DNA of 64,000 nt from an uncultured Gammaproteobacteria bacterium (GCA_951828235.1 OX639965.1:2309556-2373555), one strand, 5' to 3'. Shown: positions 32,061 to 41,757, counted from the first letter of the stretch. Numbers and translations: made by a program. The notes: generated by a model from the letters alone, not told the origin.

Positions 32061-32939
32061 CTATAGCACGTAAACGAAGATGAACAGGCACACCCACACC
32101 ACGTCAACGAAGTGCCAGTACCAGGACACCGCCTGGAAGCCGAAGTGTTCGTTGGGCGTGAAATGCCCCTTGAGGATGCGCAACCAGGTCACCGTGAGCA
32201 TGATCGCTCCCAGCGTGACGTGCGCGCCATGGAACCCGGTCAGCATGAAGAACGTGGAGCCGTAAATACCGGTGCTGAGCCTGAGATCGAGATCCTGGTA
32301 GGCATGCACGTATTCCACGGCCTGGAAGTACAGAAACAGGCCACCCAGCAGGACCGTCAGGAGGGTGCCGATGTTCAGCAGCCTGCGGTTGTTGTTCTTC
32401 AGCGCGTGATGCGCGATCGTGATCGTGACGCTGGATGTCAGCAGCAGCGCCGTGTTCAGAAGCGGCAGGCCGCCCCAGCCCATGGGCTTGAAGCCGCCTT
32501 GGGCGTCGCCGCCGATATCGCCGGGGCCGTTGGTGGGCCATTCCGTTTCGAATCCGGACCACAGCAGGCTGTTGGTGGCCTCGCCGATTCCGTCGCCGCC
32601 CAGCCATGGAACCGCCAGCACCCGCGCGTAAAAGAGCGCGCCGAAGAAGCCGACGAAGAACATGACCTCGGAGAAGATGAACCACGCCATTCCCTGGCGG
32701 AACGAACGGTCAACCCGCCCGCTGTACAAACCGGCGATGTTCTCCTTGATCACGGTACCCAGCCAGCCGAACATCATGAACGTCAGCCCGACCAGGCCCA
32801 GCAGCAGCACGGCCCTTCCCGCGTCCGAATTGTTCAGCCACATCGCCCCTCCGAGCGCCATGACGAACATGGACACCGAGGCCACAATGGGCCAGGGACT
32901 GCCATGCGGTATGTAATACTCCGCCTTGGAATCGGCCAT
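32061..32939 (-). CDS. coxC: Cytochrome c oxidase subunit III
   Basis: 292 residues from ATG 32939 after GGAGGAA. Seven membrane helices with subunit III signatures: FSEVMFFVGFFGALFYARVL, HHALKNNNRR and GFHGAHVTLGA, ending WYWHFVDVVWVCLFIFVYVL. It is part of the aa3-type oxidase operon. Confidence 0.96.
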   Translation of the reverse strand: MADSKAEYYIPHGSPWPIVASVSMFVMALGGAMWLNNSDAGRAVLLLGLVGLTFMMFGWLGTVIKENIAGLYSGRVDRSFRQGMAWFIFSEVMFFVGFFGALFYARVLAVPWLGGDGIGEATNSLLWSGFETEWPTNGPGDIGGDAQGGFKPMGWGGLPLLNTALLLTSSVTITIAHHALKNNNRRLLNIGTLLTVLLGGLFLYFQAVEYVHAYQDLDLRLSTGIYGSTFFMLTGFHGAHVTLGAIMLTVTWLRILKGHFTPNEHFGFQAVSWYWHFVDVVWVCLFIFVYVL

Positions 32940-32950
32940 CAAATTCCTCC

Positions 32951-33499
32951 TCAACCGGGCTCCGCGGTAAACAGGGTGTATGCCAGCGTCACGGTTTCGA
33001 CGTGCGCCGGCAGTGCAGGATCAATCGTGAAGCGCATCGGCAGTTCGCGCGCTTCGCCGGCGGCGAACGGCTGCGCCTCGAAACAGAAGCAGACCTGCTT
33101 TGAAACGTGGCTTACCGCCTCCAGCGGCCGCACGCTGGGCCGGGTGACGGAAATGACGTCGTGCCCGAGCAGGTTGCGGGCGAAAAAGGCGGTCTCGGCC
33201 GTGCGTCCGGGCGTGACTTCGATGCTGAGTTCGCCGGGCTGAAAGTCCCAGGCCGCCGGGTTCATCGTGTTGGTCAGAAACTCCACGGTGACCGTGCGTT
33301 GGTCGTCGATCTCCAGGGCGTGGGCGGCGCCGGCCGGCAGGGTTGCCCGGCTCAGGCGTTCCGAGTCCAGCCCGGTGAGCTCGCAGAAGACTTCATACAG
33401 CGGTACCAGCAGGAAGGCGAAGGCGAACATGCCCACCACCGTGCCGCCGAGGGTCAGCACCAGGCGGCGGTTGCCGCCCTTGGGCCCGGCCGGCTTCAT
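32951..33499 (-). CDS. ctaG: Cytochrome c oxidase assembly protein Cox11/CtaG
   Basis: 182 residues from ATG 33499, which overlaps the stop of the small upstream ORF (ATGA); ATG 33517 is an alternative inside that ORF. One N-terminal membrane helix (LVLTLGGTVVGMFAFAFLLV), VPLYEVFCELTG, and the copper-binding CFCF in SKQVCFCFEAQPF. It delivers CuB to subunit I. Confidence 0.94.
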   Translation of the reverse strand: MKPAGPKGGNRRLVLTLGGTVVGMFAFAFLLVPLYEVFCELTGLDSERLSRATLPAGAAHALEIDDQRTVTVEFLTNTMNPAAWDFQPGELSIEVTPGRTAETAFFARNLLGHDVISVTRPSVRPLEAVSHVSKQVCFCFEAQPFAAGEARELPMRFTIDPALPAHVETVTLAYTLFTAEPG

Positions 33500-33609
33500 G
33501 CGCCGCTCCTCAGCCATTGCGCCAGGATGAAGCCGCCGTAGAACGCCGCCGCCAGCAGGATCAGCAGGGCGGCGTGGACGCGCTTGCGGGACTTCGCGAA
33601 CATTTGCAT
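33496..33609 (-). CDS. 37-residue membrane peptide in cox operon
   Basis: ATG 33609 to TGA 33496, between coxA and ctaG. A basic N-terminus (MQMFAKSRKRVHAA) is followed by a single hydrophobic helix (LLILLAAAFYGGFILAQWL). Its stop overlaps the ctaG start. Short one-helix peptides occur at this place in other proteobacterial cox operons (cytochrome oxidase small assembly proteins), and this one has the same layout. Confidence 0.65.
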   Translation of the reverse strand: MQMFAKSRKRVHAALLILLAAAFYGGFILAQWLRSGA

Positions 33610-33618
33610 GCGGGACAG

Positions 33619-35190
33619 CTAGACCTTGGGCGCCGTCTCAAAGGTGTGGTACGGCGCCGGCGAGGGCACGGTCCACTCCAGGCCCTGCGGCTCGTCCCAG
33701 ACCTTTTCGGTGGCCTTTTCTCCACCCTTGACGCACTTGATCAGCATCCACACGAACAGCAGCTGCGAGAGGCCGAAACCGAAGGCGCCGATGGTCGAGA
33801 TCATGTTGAACTCGGTGAACTGCACGGCGTAGTCCGGGATGCGGCGCGGCATGCTGGCCAGTCCCAGGAAGTGCTGCGGGAAGAACAGGACGTTGACGAA
33901 GATGGTCGAAAGCCAGAAGTGCCACTTGCCCAGGGTCTCGTTGTACATGTGCCCGGTCCACTTGGGCAGCCAGTAGTAGACGCCGGCGATCACGCCGAAG
34001 ATGGCGCCCGGCACCAGCACGTAGTGGAAATGCGCCACAACGAAGTAGGTGTCGTGATACTCGATGTCCGCGGGCACCAGCGCCAGCATCAGTCCCGAGA
34101 ACCCGCCGATGGTGAACAGGACGACGAAGGCGATGGCGAACAGCATCGGCGTCTCGAAGCTGATCGAGCCACGCCACAGCGTGGCCAGCCAGTTGAAGAT
34201 CTTCACCCCGGTCGGCACCGCGATGAACATCGTCGAGATCATGAAGAACAGCAAGCCGGCCTGCGGCATGCCCACCGTGAACATGTGGTGCGCCCACACG
34301 ACGTACGACAGGAACGCGATGGCCGAAGTGGCGATCACCATCGAGGTGTAGCCGAACAGCGGCTTGCGCGCGAAGGTGGGAATGACCTGCGAAATGATCC
34401 CGAAGGCCGGCAGGATGAGGATGTACACCTCGGGGTGGCCGAAGAACCAGAAGATGTGCTGGAACATCACCGGGTCGCCGCCGCCGGCCGCCAGGAAGAA
34501 GCTGGTGTCGAAGTAGCGGTCGGTAAGCAGCATGGTGATCGCGCCCGCCAGCACCGGCATGGCGCCGATCAGCAGGTAGGCCGTGATCAGCCAGGTCCAC
34601 ACGAACAGCGGCATCTTCATGAAGCTCATGCCGGGCGCGCGCATGTTGGTGATCGTCACGATGATGTTGATCGCGCCCAGGATGGACGAGGCGCCCAGCA
34701 TGTGCAGCGAGAACACGACGAAGGGGAAGGCGTCGCCGGTCTGCAGGATCAGCGGCGGGTAAAGCGTCCAGCCGCCTGCCGGAGCGCCTCCGGGCATGAA
34801 GAGCGTGCTCAGCAGCAGCAGGAAGGCCGGCGGCAGGATCCAGAAGCTCCAGTTGTTCATGCGCGGCAGCGCCATGTCCGGCGCGCCCACCATCAGCGGG
34901 ATCTGCCAGTTGGCCAGGCCCACGAAGGCCGGCATCAGCGCGCCGAAGATCATCACCAGCGCGTGCATGGTGGTCATCTGGTTGAAGAAATGCGGGTCCA
35001 CCAGTTGCAGGCCGGGCTGGAACAGCTCGGTGCGGATGATCAGCGCCATGGTGCCGCCGATCAGGAACATGATCAGGCTGAACACCAGGTACAGCGTGCC
35101 GATGTCCTTGTGGTTGGTGGTGGTCAGCCACCGCCACATGCCCGAGGCGTGCGGGCCGTCGTGATGTTCTTCGTGTGTCGTATCGCTCAT
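33619..35190 (-). CDS. coxA: Cytochrome c oxidase subunit I
   Basis: 523 residues, twelve-helix haem-copper oxidase. Haem and CuB ligands are in [37 protein letters not shown] and VVAHFHYVL. The Tyr cross-linked to His is in HPEVY, typical of A-family oxidases. It reduces O2 and pumps protons in the inner membrane. Confidence 0.97.
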   Translation of the reverse strand: MSDTTHEEHHDGPHASGMWRWLTTTNHKDIGTLYLVFSLIMFLIGGTMALIIRTELFQPGLQLVDPHFFNQMTTMHALVMIFGALMPAFVGLANWQIPLMVGAPDMALPRMNNWSFWILPPAFLLLLSTLFMPGGAPAGGWTLYPPLILQTGDAFPFVVFSLHMLGASSILGAINIIVTITNMRAPGMSFMKMPLFVWTWLITAYLLIGAMPVLAGAITMLLTDRYFDTSFFLAAGGGDPVMFQHIFWFFGHPEVYILILPAFGIISQVIPTFARKPLFGYTSMVIATSAIAFLSYVVWAHHMFTVGMPQAGLLFFMISTMFIAVPTGVKIFNWLATLWRGSISFETPMLFAIAFVVLFTIGGFSGLMLALVPADIEYHDTYFVVAHFHYVLVPGAIFGVIAGVYYWLPKWTGHMYNETLGKWHFWLSTIFVNVLFFPQHFLGLASMPRRIPDYAVQFTEFNMISTIGAFGFGLSQLLFVWMLIKCVKGGEKATEKVWDEPQGLEWTVPSPAPYHTFETAPKV

Positions 35191-35206
35191 GTTCGCTTAC
35201 CCTGGG

Positions 35207-36094
35207 TTATCGGGCGGATGCGCCGCCGGCCGCGGCGGTCGATGCCTGGCTGATGGCGGCTTCGGCTTCGGCTTCGGGCTCGGGCTCGGGCTCGGCCGGC
35301 GCCGTCAGCCCGGCCACCCATGCGTCGAATTCGTCCTGCGCCAAGACCTCGACCACGATGGGCATGAACCCGTGTCCGCGCCCGCACAACTCCGCGCACT
35401 GGCCGCGGTAGGATCCCGGCTTTTCGGCTTTGAACCAGGTTTCGTTGATCGTGCCGGGCACCGCGTCGCGCTTGACGTAGAACTCCGGCACCCACCAGGC
35501 GTGGATGACGTCGTTGGAAGTGAGCTGCAGCTTCACCTTCTTGCCCACCGGCACCACCATCGGCTTGTCGACGTCGCGCAGGTAGTGCTCGTGCAATTCA
35601 AGGCCAGCGCCCCGTATCGACGCGGCGTTGCTGGCGTCGTCGATGTTGCTGAAGAAGCTGATGCCGTGGTCCAGGTACTCGTAGCGCCATTTCCACTGGT
35701 AGCCGGTGACCTTGATCCTGAGGTCCGCTGCCTGCGTGTCCTCCATCTCGATCAGCACCCGGGCGGTGGGGATTGCCAGGCCGACCAGGATCAGAACCGG
35801 GATAACGGTCCAGATGATCTCGGCCTTGGTGCTGTGGCTGAACTTCGCGGCTTGCGCGCCCTGCGACTTGCGGAACTTGACCAGCGAATAGCCGAGCGCC
35901 CCGAACACGATGATGCCCATGACGACACAAATGATCAGGGCCATGTGGTGCAGGCCGCGCACCTTGTTTCCGAGTTCCGTGGCGCTGGCGGGGAAGTCCA
36001 GGGCCCAATCCGCGGCCGCCGGTCCGGCCATGGCCAGCGCGACCGCGGCGATTCCCAGGAACAGCCAGCGGCCTTGTGCCTTGCTGCAATTCAT
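35207..36094 (-). CDS. coxB: Cytochrome c oxidase subunit II
   Basis: 295 residues from ATG 36094, which follows AAAAAGGAG and overlaps the upstream stop (TGATG). Signal peptide, two membrane helices, then the CuA domain with DVIHAWWVPEFYVK and GQCAELCGRGHGFMPI. The C-terminus is a long acidic/Ala tail (EPEPEPEAEAEA) with no haem site, so it is not a fused cytochrome c type. Confidence 0.96.
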   Translation of the reverse strand: MNCSKAQGRWLFLGIAAVALAMAGPAAADWALDFPASATELGNKVRGLHHMALIICVVMGIIVFGALGYSLVKFRKSQGAQAAKFSHSTKAEIIWTVIPVLILVGLAIPTARVLIEMEDTQAADLRIKVTGYQWKWRYEYLDHGISFFSNIDDASNAASIRGAGLELHEHYLRDVDKPMVVPVGKKVKLQLTSNDVIHAWWVPEFYVKRDAVPGTINETWFKAEKPGSYRGQCAELCGRGHGFMPIVVEVLAQDEFDAWVAGLTAPAEPEPEPEAEAEAAISQASTAAAGGASAR

Positions 36095-36588
36095 CAAACA
36101 GTTGCTCCTTTTTCTTCCGTGGCAACCGGCAAGCGCGTCAATTCGCGCAAACGCCGGCACAACGATTGCCTTTCTTCCTCCGTCAGGCAGGCAGCCAACT
36201 CACAGGACGTGCCGCCGGCTCCCAAAAAAAGGCGCCCAGGCAAGGCAGGACTCGCACCCGGTTCGATCCAGGCTCGGGTCCAGGGCCGGGGGAATTCTAC
36301 ATGCTCCTGACGTCCGGCATAACCCCTGCGTACGTGCACGTGGCGTTTGCCGAAACGGACGGTCTCGCGATAGCGGCCGCGACGCACGGTAATGGCCAGC
36401 GCGGCGCCCAGAACGGCCAGTTCCAGGCCGGCGAAAGGCAGGATCAGCCAGTAGCCCCGAAGCGCCCAGGCCCCCGCAATTCCGAGCACCGGGAGCGTCA
36501 TCGCGACGAACAGCCAGAACGCGCCACGGCCGGTGAAATTGCTGTTGGGGCGGATTACGATTCGGGGAGCGGAATCACCTGTGCTCAT
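36094..36588 (-). CDS. DUF2244 membrane protein
   Basis: 164 residues with two adjacent helices (AFWLFVAMTLPVLGIAGAWA and GYWLILPFAGLELAVLGAAL), then a soluble part with WTRAWIEPG and GRLFLGAGGTSCELAACL. It is DUF2244, frequently the first gene of cox operons. A possible -10 (TACAAT) lies just upstream on this strand. Confidence 0.85.
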   Translation of the reverse strand: MSTGDSAPRIVIRPNSNFTGRGAFWLFVAMTLPVLGIAGAWALRGYWLILPFAGLELAVLGAALAITVRRGRYRETVRFGKRHVHVRRGYAGRQEHVEFPRPWTRAWIEPGASPALPGRLFLGAGGTSCELAACLTEEERQSLCRRLRELTRLPVATEEKGATV

Positions 36589-36611
36589 CGAGTCCCGATT
36601 GTACCTGGGAG

Positions 36612-36628
36612 AGCGGGCATCGCCCGCT
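36612..36628. repeat. GC hairpin upstream of the cox operon
   Basis: AGCGGGC, 3-base loop, GCCCGCT, lying just before the DUF2244 gene. Similar in style to the other GC-rich intergenic palindromes of the window. Confidence 0.4.
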
Positions 36629-36701
36629 AGGGTTCACGACATCCGGGACTATGCTGATTCGGCTGGGACGCAGTCGCCACGGTATTCCACGGGGCAGCTG
36701 T

Positions 36702-36850
36702 TCAGGTATACCCCGCCTGCAGGCACAGGTTGTCGATAGCGATGTTGTAGTCCATGCGCTCGCCGCCCCAGCCGCAGCGCGCGGTGTGGGCGTCGATAGC
36801 CAGACCGCGGGCGACATTGAAGGCCGCCAACTGCTCCGCGCCGTCCACCG
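36702..36850 (-). pseudogene. C-terminal remnant of a DUF222-type HNH endonuclease
   Basis: On the reverse strand the last about 47 residues read EQLAAFNVARGLAIDAHTAR, then CGWGGERMDYNIAIDNLCLQ, ending at TGA. This resembles the tail of DUF222/HNH endonucleases (..GLxIDAxTA...W.GE.MDY..A...L). No HNH motif or upstream part is present, so it is a fragment. The rest of 36589-36991 holds only palindromes. Confidence 0.45.
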
Positions 36851-36898
36851 CGGAGGCGCTTCCTGACTCTGCGGAGGTGCTTCCGGGCTTTTCGCAGT

Positions 36899-36914
36899 TG
36901 TTTCCGCGGAAACA
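36899..36914. repeat. Perfect 16-bp palindrome, copy 2
   Basis: TGTTTCCGCGGAAACA, identical to the centre of 23701-23718. Intergenic, 78 bp before the S9 peptidase start. Confidence 0.7.
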
Positions 36915-36991
36915 TTTTCCGTGCGGCATGCCCGGCCTGCTCAATCCCGGGATGCACTATGCTTGCCACCCCTTCTCAAAATCGCGTGAAC

Positions 36992-39022
36992 ATGAAACTT
37001 CGCATTGCTCTAATCCTGCTGCTTACCGCGCCGGCCCTCGGGGCCGGCAAGCCCAGCTTCGCGCCCGAGGACGTGTTCTCGCTGGCCTACGCCAGCAACC
37101 CGCAGGTGAGTCCCGACGGCTCCTTCGTGGTCTACACGCGCAACTTCATGGACATCATGGAGGACCGGCGCCGGTCCAACCTGTGGCGCATTGATATCGA
37201 CGGGCAGAACGCGCGGCCGCTCACCACCGGGGCTGTAAACGACAGAGGCGCGCGCATCGCCCCCGACAACGAACGCGTGGCTTATCTTTCCAGCGACGGC
37301 CGCGGCGTGCAGATTTTCATACGCTGGATGAGCAGCGGCGAGACGCTGCAGGTCACGAGGCTGGACCGCGCGCCCCGCAATCTCGCCTGGTCGCCCGACG
37401 GCCAATGGCTGGCGTTCGCCCTGCTGGTGCCCTCCAAGCCTCCCACGATGGGCTCACTGCCCGCCAAGCCCCAGGGCGCGAACTGGGCCCAACCCGCGGA
37501 AGTCGTGCAGCGCGCCATTTACCGGGCGGACGGGGCAGGGCGCCTGCCGCACGGATACACGCATCTCTTCGTCGTCTCGGCGCAGGGCGGGGCGCCCCGG
37601 CAGCTGACCTCGGGCGATTACCACGACGGCGGCTCGATCGCCTGGTCGCCCGACAGCTCAAGCCTCTATTTCTCCGGCAACCGCAACGAAGACGCCGAAC
37701 TCAACCCGTCCAACACCGAGATCTACCGGGTCGGCCTGGACGGCGGCGATGTCGAGGCCCTGACCGACCGCCACGGTCCGGACAACTCCGTGGCCGTTTC
37801 GCCGGACGGGACGATGTTGGCCTCGACCGGTTATGACGACCGGGTGCGCAGCTACCAGGTCACGCGCCTCTATACGATGAACAGCGATGGCAGCGGGCGG
37901 CGCGAACTGCTGCCGGACCTCGACCGTGACGTCTCGCGGCCGCGGTGGTCCGCCGACGGCGAGGGCCTTTATTTCGCCTACGAAGACAAGGGGCTGACCC
38001 GGCTGGCCTACGTGGATTTGAGCGGCAGACTCACCGACGTCACGGGCGAGCTGGGCGGCTTGGCGCTGACCCGTCCCTACACCGGCGCGCAGTTTTCCCT
38101 GGGCGGCAACGATACCTACGCGATTACCCGCGGCGACGCCCTCTCGCCCGCCGATATCGCCGTCGGCCGCGGCACCGAGCCGCCCCGCCGGCTGACCCGG
38201 CTCAATGCCAACCTGCTCGACTATCGCGAGCTGGGGCGGGTGGAGGAGTTCTGGTACCGGTCAAGTTTCGACGGCAAGGACATACAGGCCTGGGTGGTCT
38301 GGCCGCCTGGCTTCGATCCGGCGAAGAAATACCCGCTGCTGCTCGAGATTCACGGCGGCCCCCACGCCGCCTACGGCCCGCATTTCTCCGTGGAAGTGCA
38401 GCTCTTCGCCGCCGCCGGCTACGTGGTGGTATACGCCAACCCCAGGGGCAGTTCCAGCTACGGGGACGCCTTCGGCAGCTACATCCACCACAACTATCCC
38501 AGCGAGGACTACGACGACCTGATGTCAGCCGTGGACGCAATCATCGAACGCGGCGCGATCGACCCCGATCGGCTCTACGTGACGGGCGGAAGCGGCGGCG
38601 GCGTGCTCACCGCCTGGATTGTCGGCAAGACCGACCGTTTCAGGGCGGCGGTCGTGGCCAAACCGGTGATCAACTGGATCAGCTTTGCCTTAAGCGCCGA
38701 CTACGCGCCGATTTTCTCCAAGTACTGGTTCCCGGCCCTGCCCTGGGACGACCCCATGGGCTACTGGGAACGCTCGCCGCTGTCGCTGGCCGGCGAAGTC
38801 GCGACGCCGACCATGCTCCTGACGGGCGAGGAGGACTGGCGCACGCCCATGTGGGAATCGGAGCAGTACTACCAGGCGCTCAAGCTGCGCGGCGTTGAGA
38901 CGGCGCTGGTGCGGCTGCCGGGCGCCTCGCACAGCATCGCCGCGCGGCCCAGCCAGTTGCTGGCCAAGGTCAGCGCGATTCTGGAGTGGTTCAAGCGGTA
39001 TGAGGGCGAATCAGGTGACTAG
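36992..39022 (+). CDS. S9-family (prolyl-oligopeptidase-like) secreted peptidase
   Basis: 676 residues from ATG 36992, opening a signal peptide (MKLRIALILLLTAPALGAGK). The N-terminal half is a beta-propeller with repeats such as NLAWSPDGQWLAFAL and IAWSPDSSSLYFSG. The C-terminal hydrolase has the Ser nucleophile in GGSGGGVLTAW, Asp in LLTGEEDWRTPM and His in GASHSIAARPS. It cleaves short peptides in the periplasm. It overlaps the convergent dehydratase by 4 bp. Confidence 0.94.
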   Translation: MKLRIALILLLTAPALGAGKPSFAPEDVFSLAYASNPQVSPDGSFVVYTRNFMDIMEDRRRSNLWRIDIDGQNARPLTTGAVNDRGARIAPDNERVAYLSSDGRGVQIFIRWMSSGETLQVTRLDRAPRNLAWSPDGQWLAFALLVPSKPPTMGSLPAKPQGANWAQPAEVVQRAIYRADGAGRLPHGYTHLFVVSAQGGAPRQLTSGDYHDGGSIAWSPDSSSLYFSGNRNEDAELNPSNTEIYRVGLDGGDVEALTDRHGPDNSVAVSPDGTMLASTGYDDRVRSYQVTRLYTMNSDGSGRRELLPDLDRDVSRPRWSADGEGLYFAYEDKGLTRLAYVDLSGRLTDVTGELGGLALTRPYTGAQFSLGGNDTYAITRGDALSPADIAVGRGTEPPRRLTRLNANLLDYRELGRVEEFWYRSSFDGKDIQAWVVWPPGFDPAKKYPLLLEIHGGPHAAYGPHFSVEVQLFAAAGYVVVYANPRGSSSYGDAFGSYIHHNYPSEDYDDLMSAVDAIIERGAIDPDRLYVTGGSGGGVLTAWIVGKTDRFRAAVVAKPVINWISFALSADYAPIFSKYWFPALPWDDPMGYWERSPLSLAGEVATPTMLLTGEEDWRTPMWESEQYYQALKLRGVETALVRLPGASHSIAARPSQLLAKVSAILEWFKRYEGESGD

Positions 39023-40005
39023 GGTGTGGGCCCCGCCACCCAGGGCAGTTTGTCCAGATCGACATTGCCGCCCGACAGGATAATCCCGACGCGCCTGCCT
39101 TCGAATTCATCGGGTTGCGTGAGCAGAGCGGCCACCGCGACGGCGGCCGACGGCTCGATGATCAGTTTAAGGCGCTCCCAAATCAGCCGCATCGCGTCGA
39201 CAATCGACGCTTCGCTGACCGTAATGATTCCGGTGACATGGTCCCGGATGATCGGAAACGTGATTGTCCCCAGCGCGGTCAACAGTCCGTCCGCAATCGA
39301 CGTTTTCCCCGTGACCGGCATGATTCGACCCGATTTCAGGGATTGCCGGGCATCGTCAACGTTGCGTGGCTCGGCTCCGAACACCCGTGTGGCCGGGAAC
39401 AGGCTCCTGGCCGCCAAAGCCGTGCCGCTCAAGAGCCCGCCGCCCCCCACCGGCGCAATCACCGTGTCGATCTCGCTGACCTGCTCGAACAACTCCAGTG
39501 CCGCGGTTCCCTGTCCGGCGATGACCCGTGCGTCGTCGAACGCGTGAACAATCGCTGCCTGCGTCCTTTCCGCGATCTCGGCCAGCGCCTCCTCGCGCGC
39601 CTGAAACGTCGGCTCGCAATAGACGATCCTGGCGCCATAGCCGGCAACGGCCTGTTTCTTGATCTCCGACGCATTGTCGGGCATGACGACCGTCGCAGGA
39701 ATGCCGCGCCTGCCGGCAGCCAGCGCCAGCGCCGCCGCATGGTTTCCCGAAGAGTGCGTGACCACGCCGCGCCGGGCCTGTTCGTTCGACAGGGAAAAAA
39801 CCGCGTTGGTAGCGCCGCGCGCCTTGAACGCGCCGGCTTTCTGCAGGTTCTCGCACTTGAACAAGACCTGGGCGCCCGAGATTTCGTTGACCGTATTGCT
39901 GGTGAACACGGGCGTTCGATGAACATGCGGCCGGATACGTTCGGCTGCCTGCCGAATGTCCTCGATGCGGGGAATGGCATCGTCGGCATTCACTTCCTGG
40001 GACAT
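39019..40005 (-). CDS. PLP-dependent threonine/serine dehydratase or racemase
   Basis: 328 residues from ATG 40005; the ORF start at 40071 is less likely. Fold-type II PLP enzyme: the Lys that binds PLP is in AFKARGATNAV, the substrate loop is SSGNHAAALALA, and the phosphate loop is GGGGLLSGTA. The length lacks the C-terminal regulatory ACT-like domain of IlvA, so it is of the short catabolic/serine-racemase type. Confidence 0.9.
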   Translation of the reverse strand: MSQEVNADDAIPRIEDIRQAAERIRPHVHRTPVFTSNTVNEISGAQVLFKCENLQKAGAFKARGATNAVFSLSNEQARRGVVTHSSGNHAAALALAAGRRGIPATVVMPDNASEIKKQAVAGYGARIVYCEPTFQAREEALAEIAERTQAAIVHAFDDARVIAGQGTAALELFEQVSEIDTVIAPVGGGGLLSGTALAARSLFPATRVFGAEPRNVDDARQSLKSGRIMPVTGKTSIADGLLTALGTITFPIIRDHVTGIITVSEASIVDAMRLIWERLKLIIEPSAAVAVAALLTQPDEFEGRRVGIILSGGNVDLDKLPWVAGPTP

Positions 40006-40157
40006 GTCGTAAGCCCTTGATTGGCGCGGCGGAAATTGTATGTTCCGCGGGGCGGAAGCGGGGCGCAACAAGCGGGGCGCAAACTCTTTGCATCGCGCGC
40101 GGCTTTTGGTACAGTTCGCGCCTGTTGCCCGAAGTGCACCGAAATCGCTTCTTATCG

Positions 40158-40811
40158 ATGAAAAAAATCGCTCTGATTGGCCTGCTGGCTTTCGCCGCTC
40201 CGCTTCTGTCCTCCGCCGACGAGCCGGACCTCGAGCGCGGCGCGCAGTTGTATTTCTTCTGCGGCACCTGCCACGGTCAGGCGGGCGAGGGCAATGCGCT
40301 GCTCAACACGCCGGCGGCCGGCAAGCAGGACATCTGGTACGTCGAGCGGCAGCTCGTCAATTACCGTGAGAATCTGCGCGGCTACTGGGGCCCCCTGGAG
40401 GACATCTACGGCAACCAGATGAAGAACATGGCCATCGCCCAGGTGCCGGACGAGCAGTCGATCATCGACATGGCGGCCTACATGCATTCGCTGGAACCGC
40501 CGACGCTGCCCGTGACCGTGGACGGCGACCCGGAGGAAGGGCGCAAGATCTACGAGGAAACCTGCATCGCCTGTCACGGACCGAACGGCGAGGGCTCCAC
40601 CCTGCTGGGATCGCCGCGCATTTCCAACCAGTTCGACTGGTATCTGCTGCGGCAGCTCGACGATTTCTTAAGCGGCGCCCGCGGCCAGCAGCCCGACGAC
40701 ATCTACGGGACGCAGATGCGCTACATGGCGCAGGTGCTCGACACCGAGCGGAAGCGCAAGGACGTGATCGCGTACATCGCCACCTTCAAGTTCACCGACC
40801 AGCCCGACTGA
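40158..40811 (+). CDS. Diheme c-type cytochrome
   Basis: 217 residues from ATG 40158, opening a signal peptide (MKKIALIGLLAFAAPLLSS). Haem sites CGTCH and CIACH, each half with a Met-containing segment (YGNQMKNMAIAQV, YGTQMRYMAQVL). It resembles the cytochrome at 42229, so they are probable paralogues. Likely a periplasmic electron carrier for the cox oxidase. Confidence 0.92.
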   Translation: MKKIALIGLLAFAAPLLSSADEPDLERGAQLYFFCGTCHGQAGEGNALLNTPAAGKQDIWYVERQLVNYRENLRGYWGPLEDIYGNQMKNMAIAQVPDEQSIIDMAAYMHSLEPPTLPVTVDGDPEEGRKIYEETCIACHGPNGEGSTLLGSPRISNQFDWYLLRQLDDFLSGARGQQPDDIYGTQMRYMAQVLDTERKRKDVIAYIATFKFTDQPD

Positions 40812-40812
40812 C

Positions 40813-41757
40813 CTAAGAATTTTCCGCGATGTAGTGGGCGGCGGCCAGGTCCTGGGCCACGTTGCCCAGGCTCTTGTAGAGCGTAATCTCGTCTTCGTCG
40901 CGGCGCCCCTCGATGACGCCGTCGATCACCGCGCCGATTTCGCCGGCCAGGTCGTCTTCGGCAAGAAGTCCTTCCTCGATGGCCAGCAGGATGTCGCCGG
41001 CCTCCTTCATCGCGAAGTCCGTGATTTCCGTAAATACGCGCGCACGGCCCATGGCCTCGCCGTCGGCCTCCCGCGTCGTGGGCGAATGCGATCCCACCAG
41101 GTTGACGTGGCAGCCTTCCGCCAGCCAGCGGCCTTGGATGACCGGTTCGCCGGCGGCGCTCACCCCGCAGACGAGGTCCGCGCCGCTCACCGCTTCGCGG
41201 GCCGTCTCAAACGCGGTCAGCGCCACGTCATCGCTTGAGTGACGGGCGGCGAAGCGGCCCGCCTTCTCCATGCTCGGCCCCCACACGCGAACTTCGCGCA
41301 CCGGTCGTACGCGGCGCATCGCTTCGAGGTGCGTCTCGGCCTGCACGCCGTAACCCACCAGCGCCAGGACGGAAGCGCTTGCGCGGGCCAGTGCGCGGGT
41401 GGCGGCCCCGCTGGCCGCAGCCGTTCGAATCGCGGTCACCGAAGCGCCTTCCACCAGCGCGGCCGGCGCGCCCGTTTCGCGGTCGAAGAGCAGGATGCAT
41501 CCCTGGATCATGGGCAGCCCGCGGGCGGGGTTGCCCGCAAGGAGGCTCACGATCTTGGCCCCGAACGCGGAAGGGGCGTCGCCCGGCATGATCCCCATGG
41601 CGCCCTTGCCGCCGGCGACAGGAACAAAGGACCGCAGCGGTGGCGTGATCTCGCCCCTACTGATCGCCGCCTGGGCGTCCGCCATCAGGTCGATGCAGGC
41701 GTCCATGCGCAATACGCTGCGCACGGTGTCCGCATCGAAGTAGGGAATGTCCGTCAT
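40813..41757 (-). CDS. Ornithine cyclodeaminase / mu-crystallin family protein
   Basis: 314 residues. NAD-binding Rossmann part with ALVGYGVQAETHLEAMRRV, preceded by ASVTAIRTAAASGAATRAL and the substrate-side PGDAPSAFGAKIVS. Family members include ornithine cyclodeaminase, alanine dehydrogenase and ketimine reductase, and the substrate cannot be told here. Start overlaps the upstream stop (ATGA). It ends 1 bp from the convergent cytochrome gene. Confidence 0.9.
   Translation of the reverse strand: MTDIPYFDADTVRSVLRMDACIDLMADAQAAISRGEITPPLRSFVPVAGGKGAMGIMPGDAPSAFGAKIVSLLAGNPARGLPMIQGCILLFDRETGAPAALVEGASVTAIRTAAASGAATRALARASASVLALVGYGVQAETHLEAMRRVRPVREVRVWGPSMEKAGRFAARHSSDDVALTAFETAREAVSGADLVCGVSAAGEPVIQGRWLAEGCHVNLVGSHSPTTREADGEAMGRARVFTEITDFAMKEAGDILLAIEEGLLAEDDLAGEIGAVIDGVIEGRRDEDEITLYKSLGNVAQDLAAAHYIAENS

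Noticed and set aside
33517-35253. A 578-codon frame opposite coxA
   Set aside because: His/Gln/Arg-rich shadow of coxA, with no start signal and no domain.
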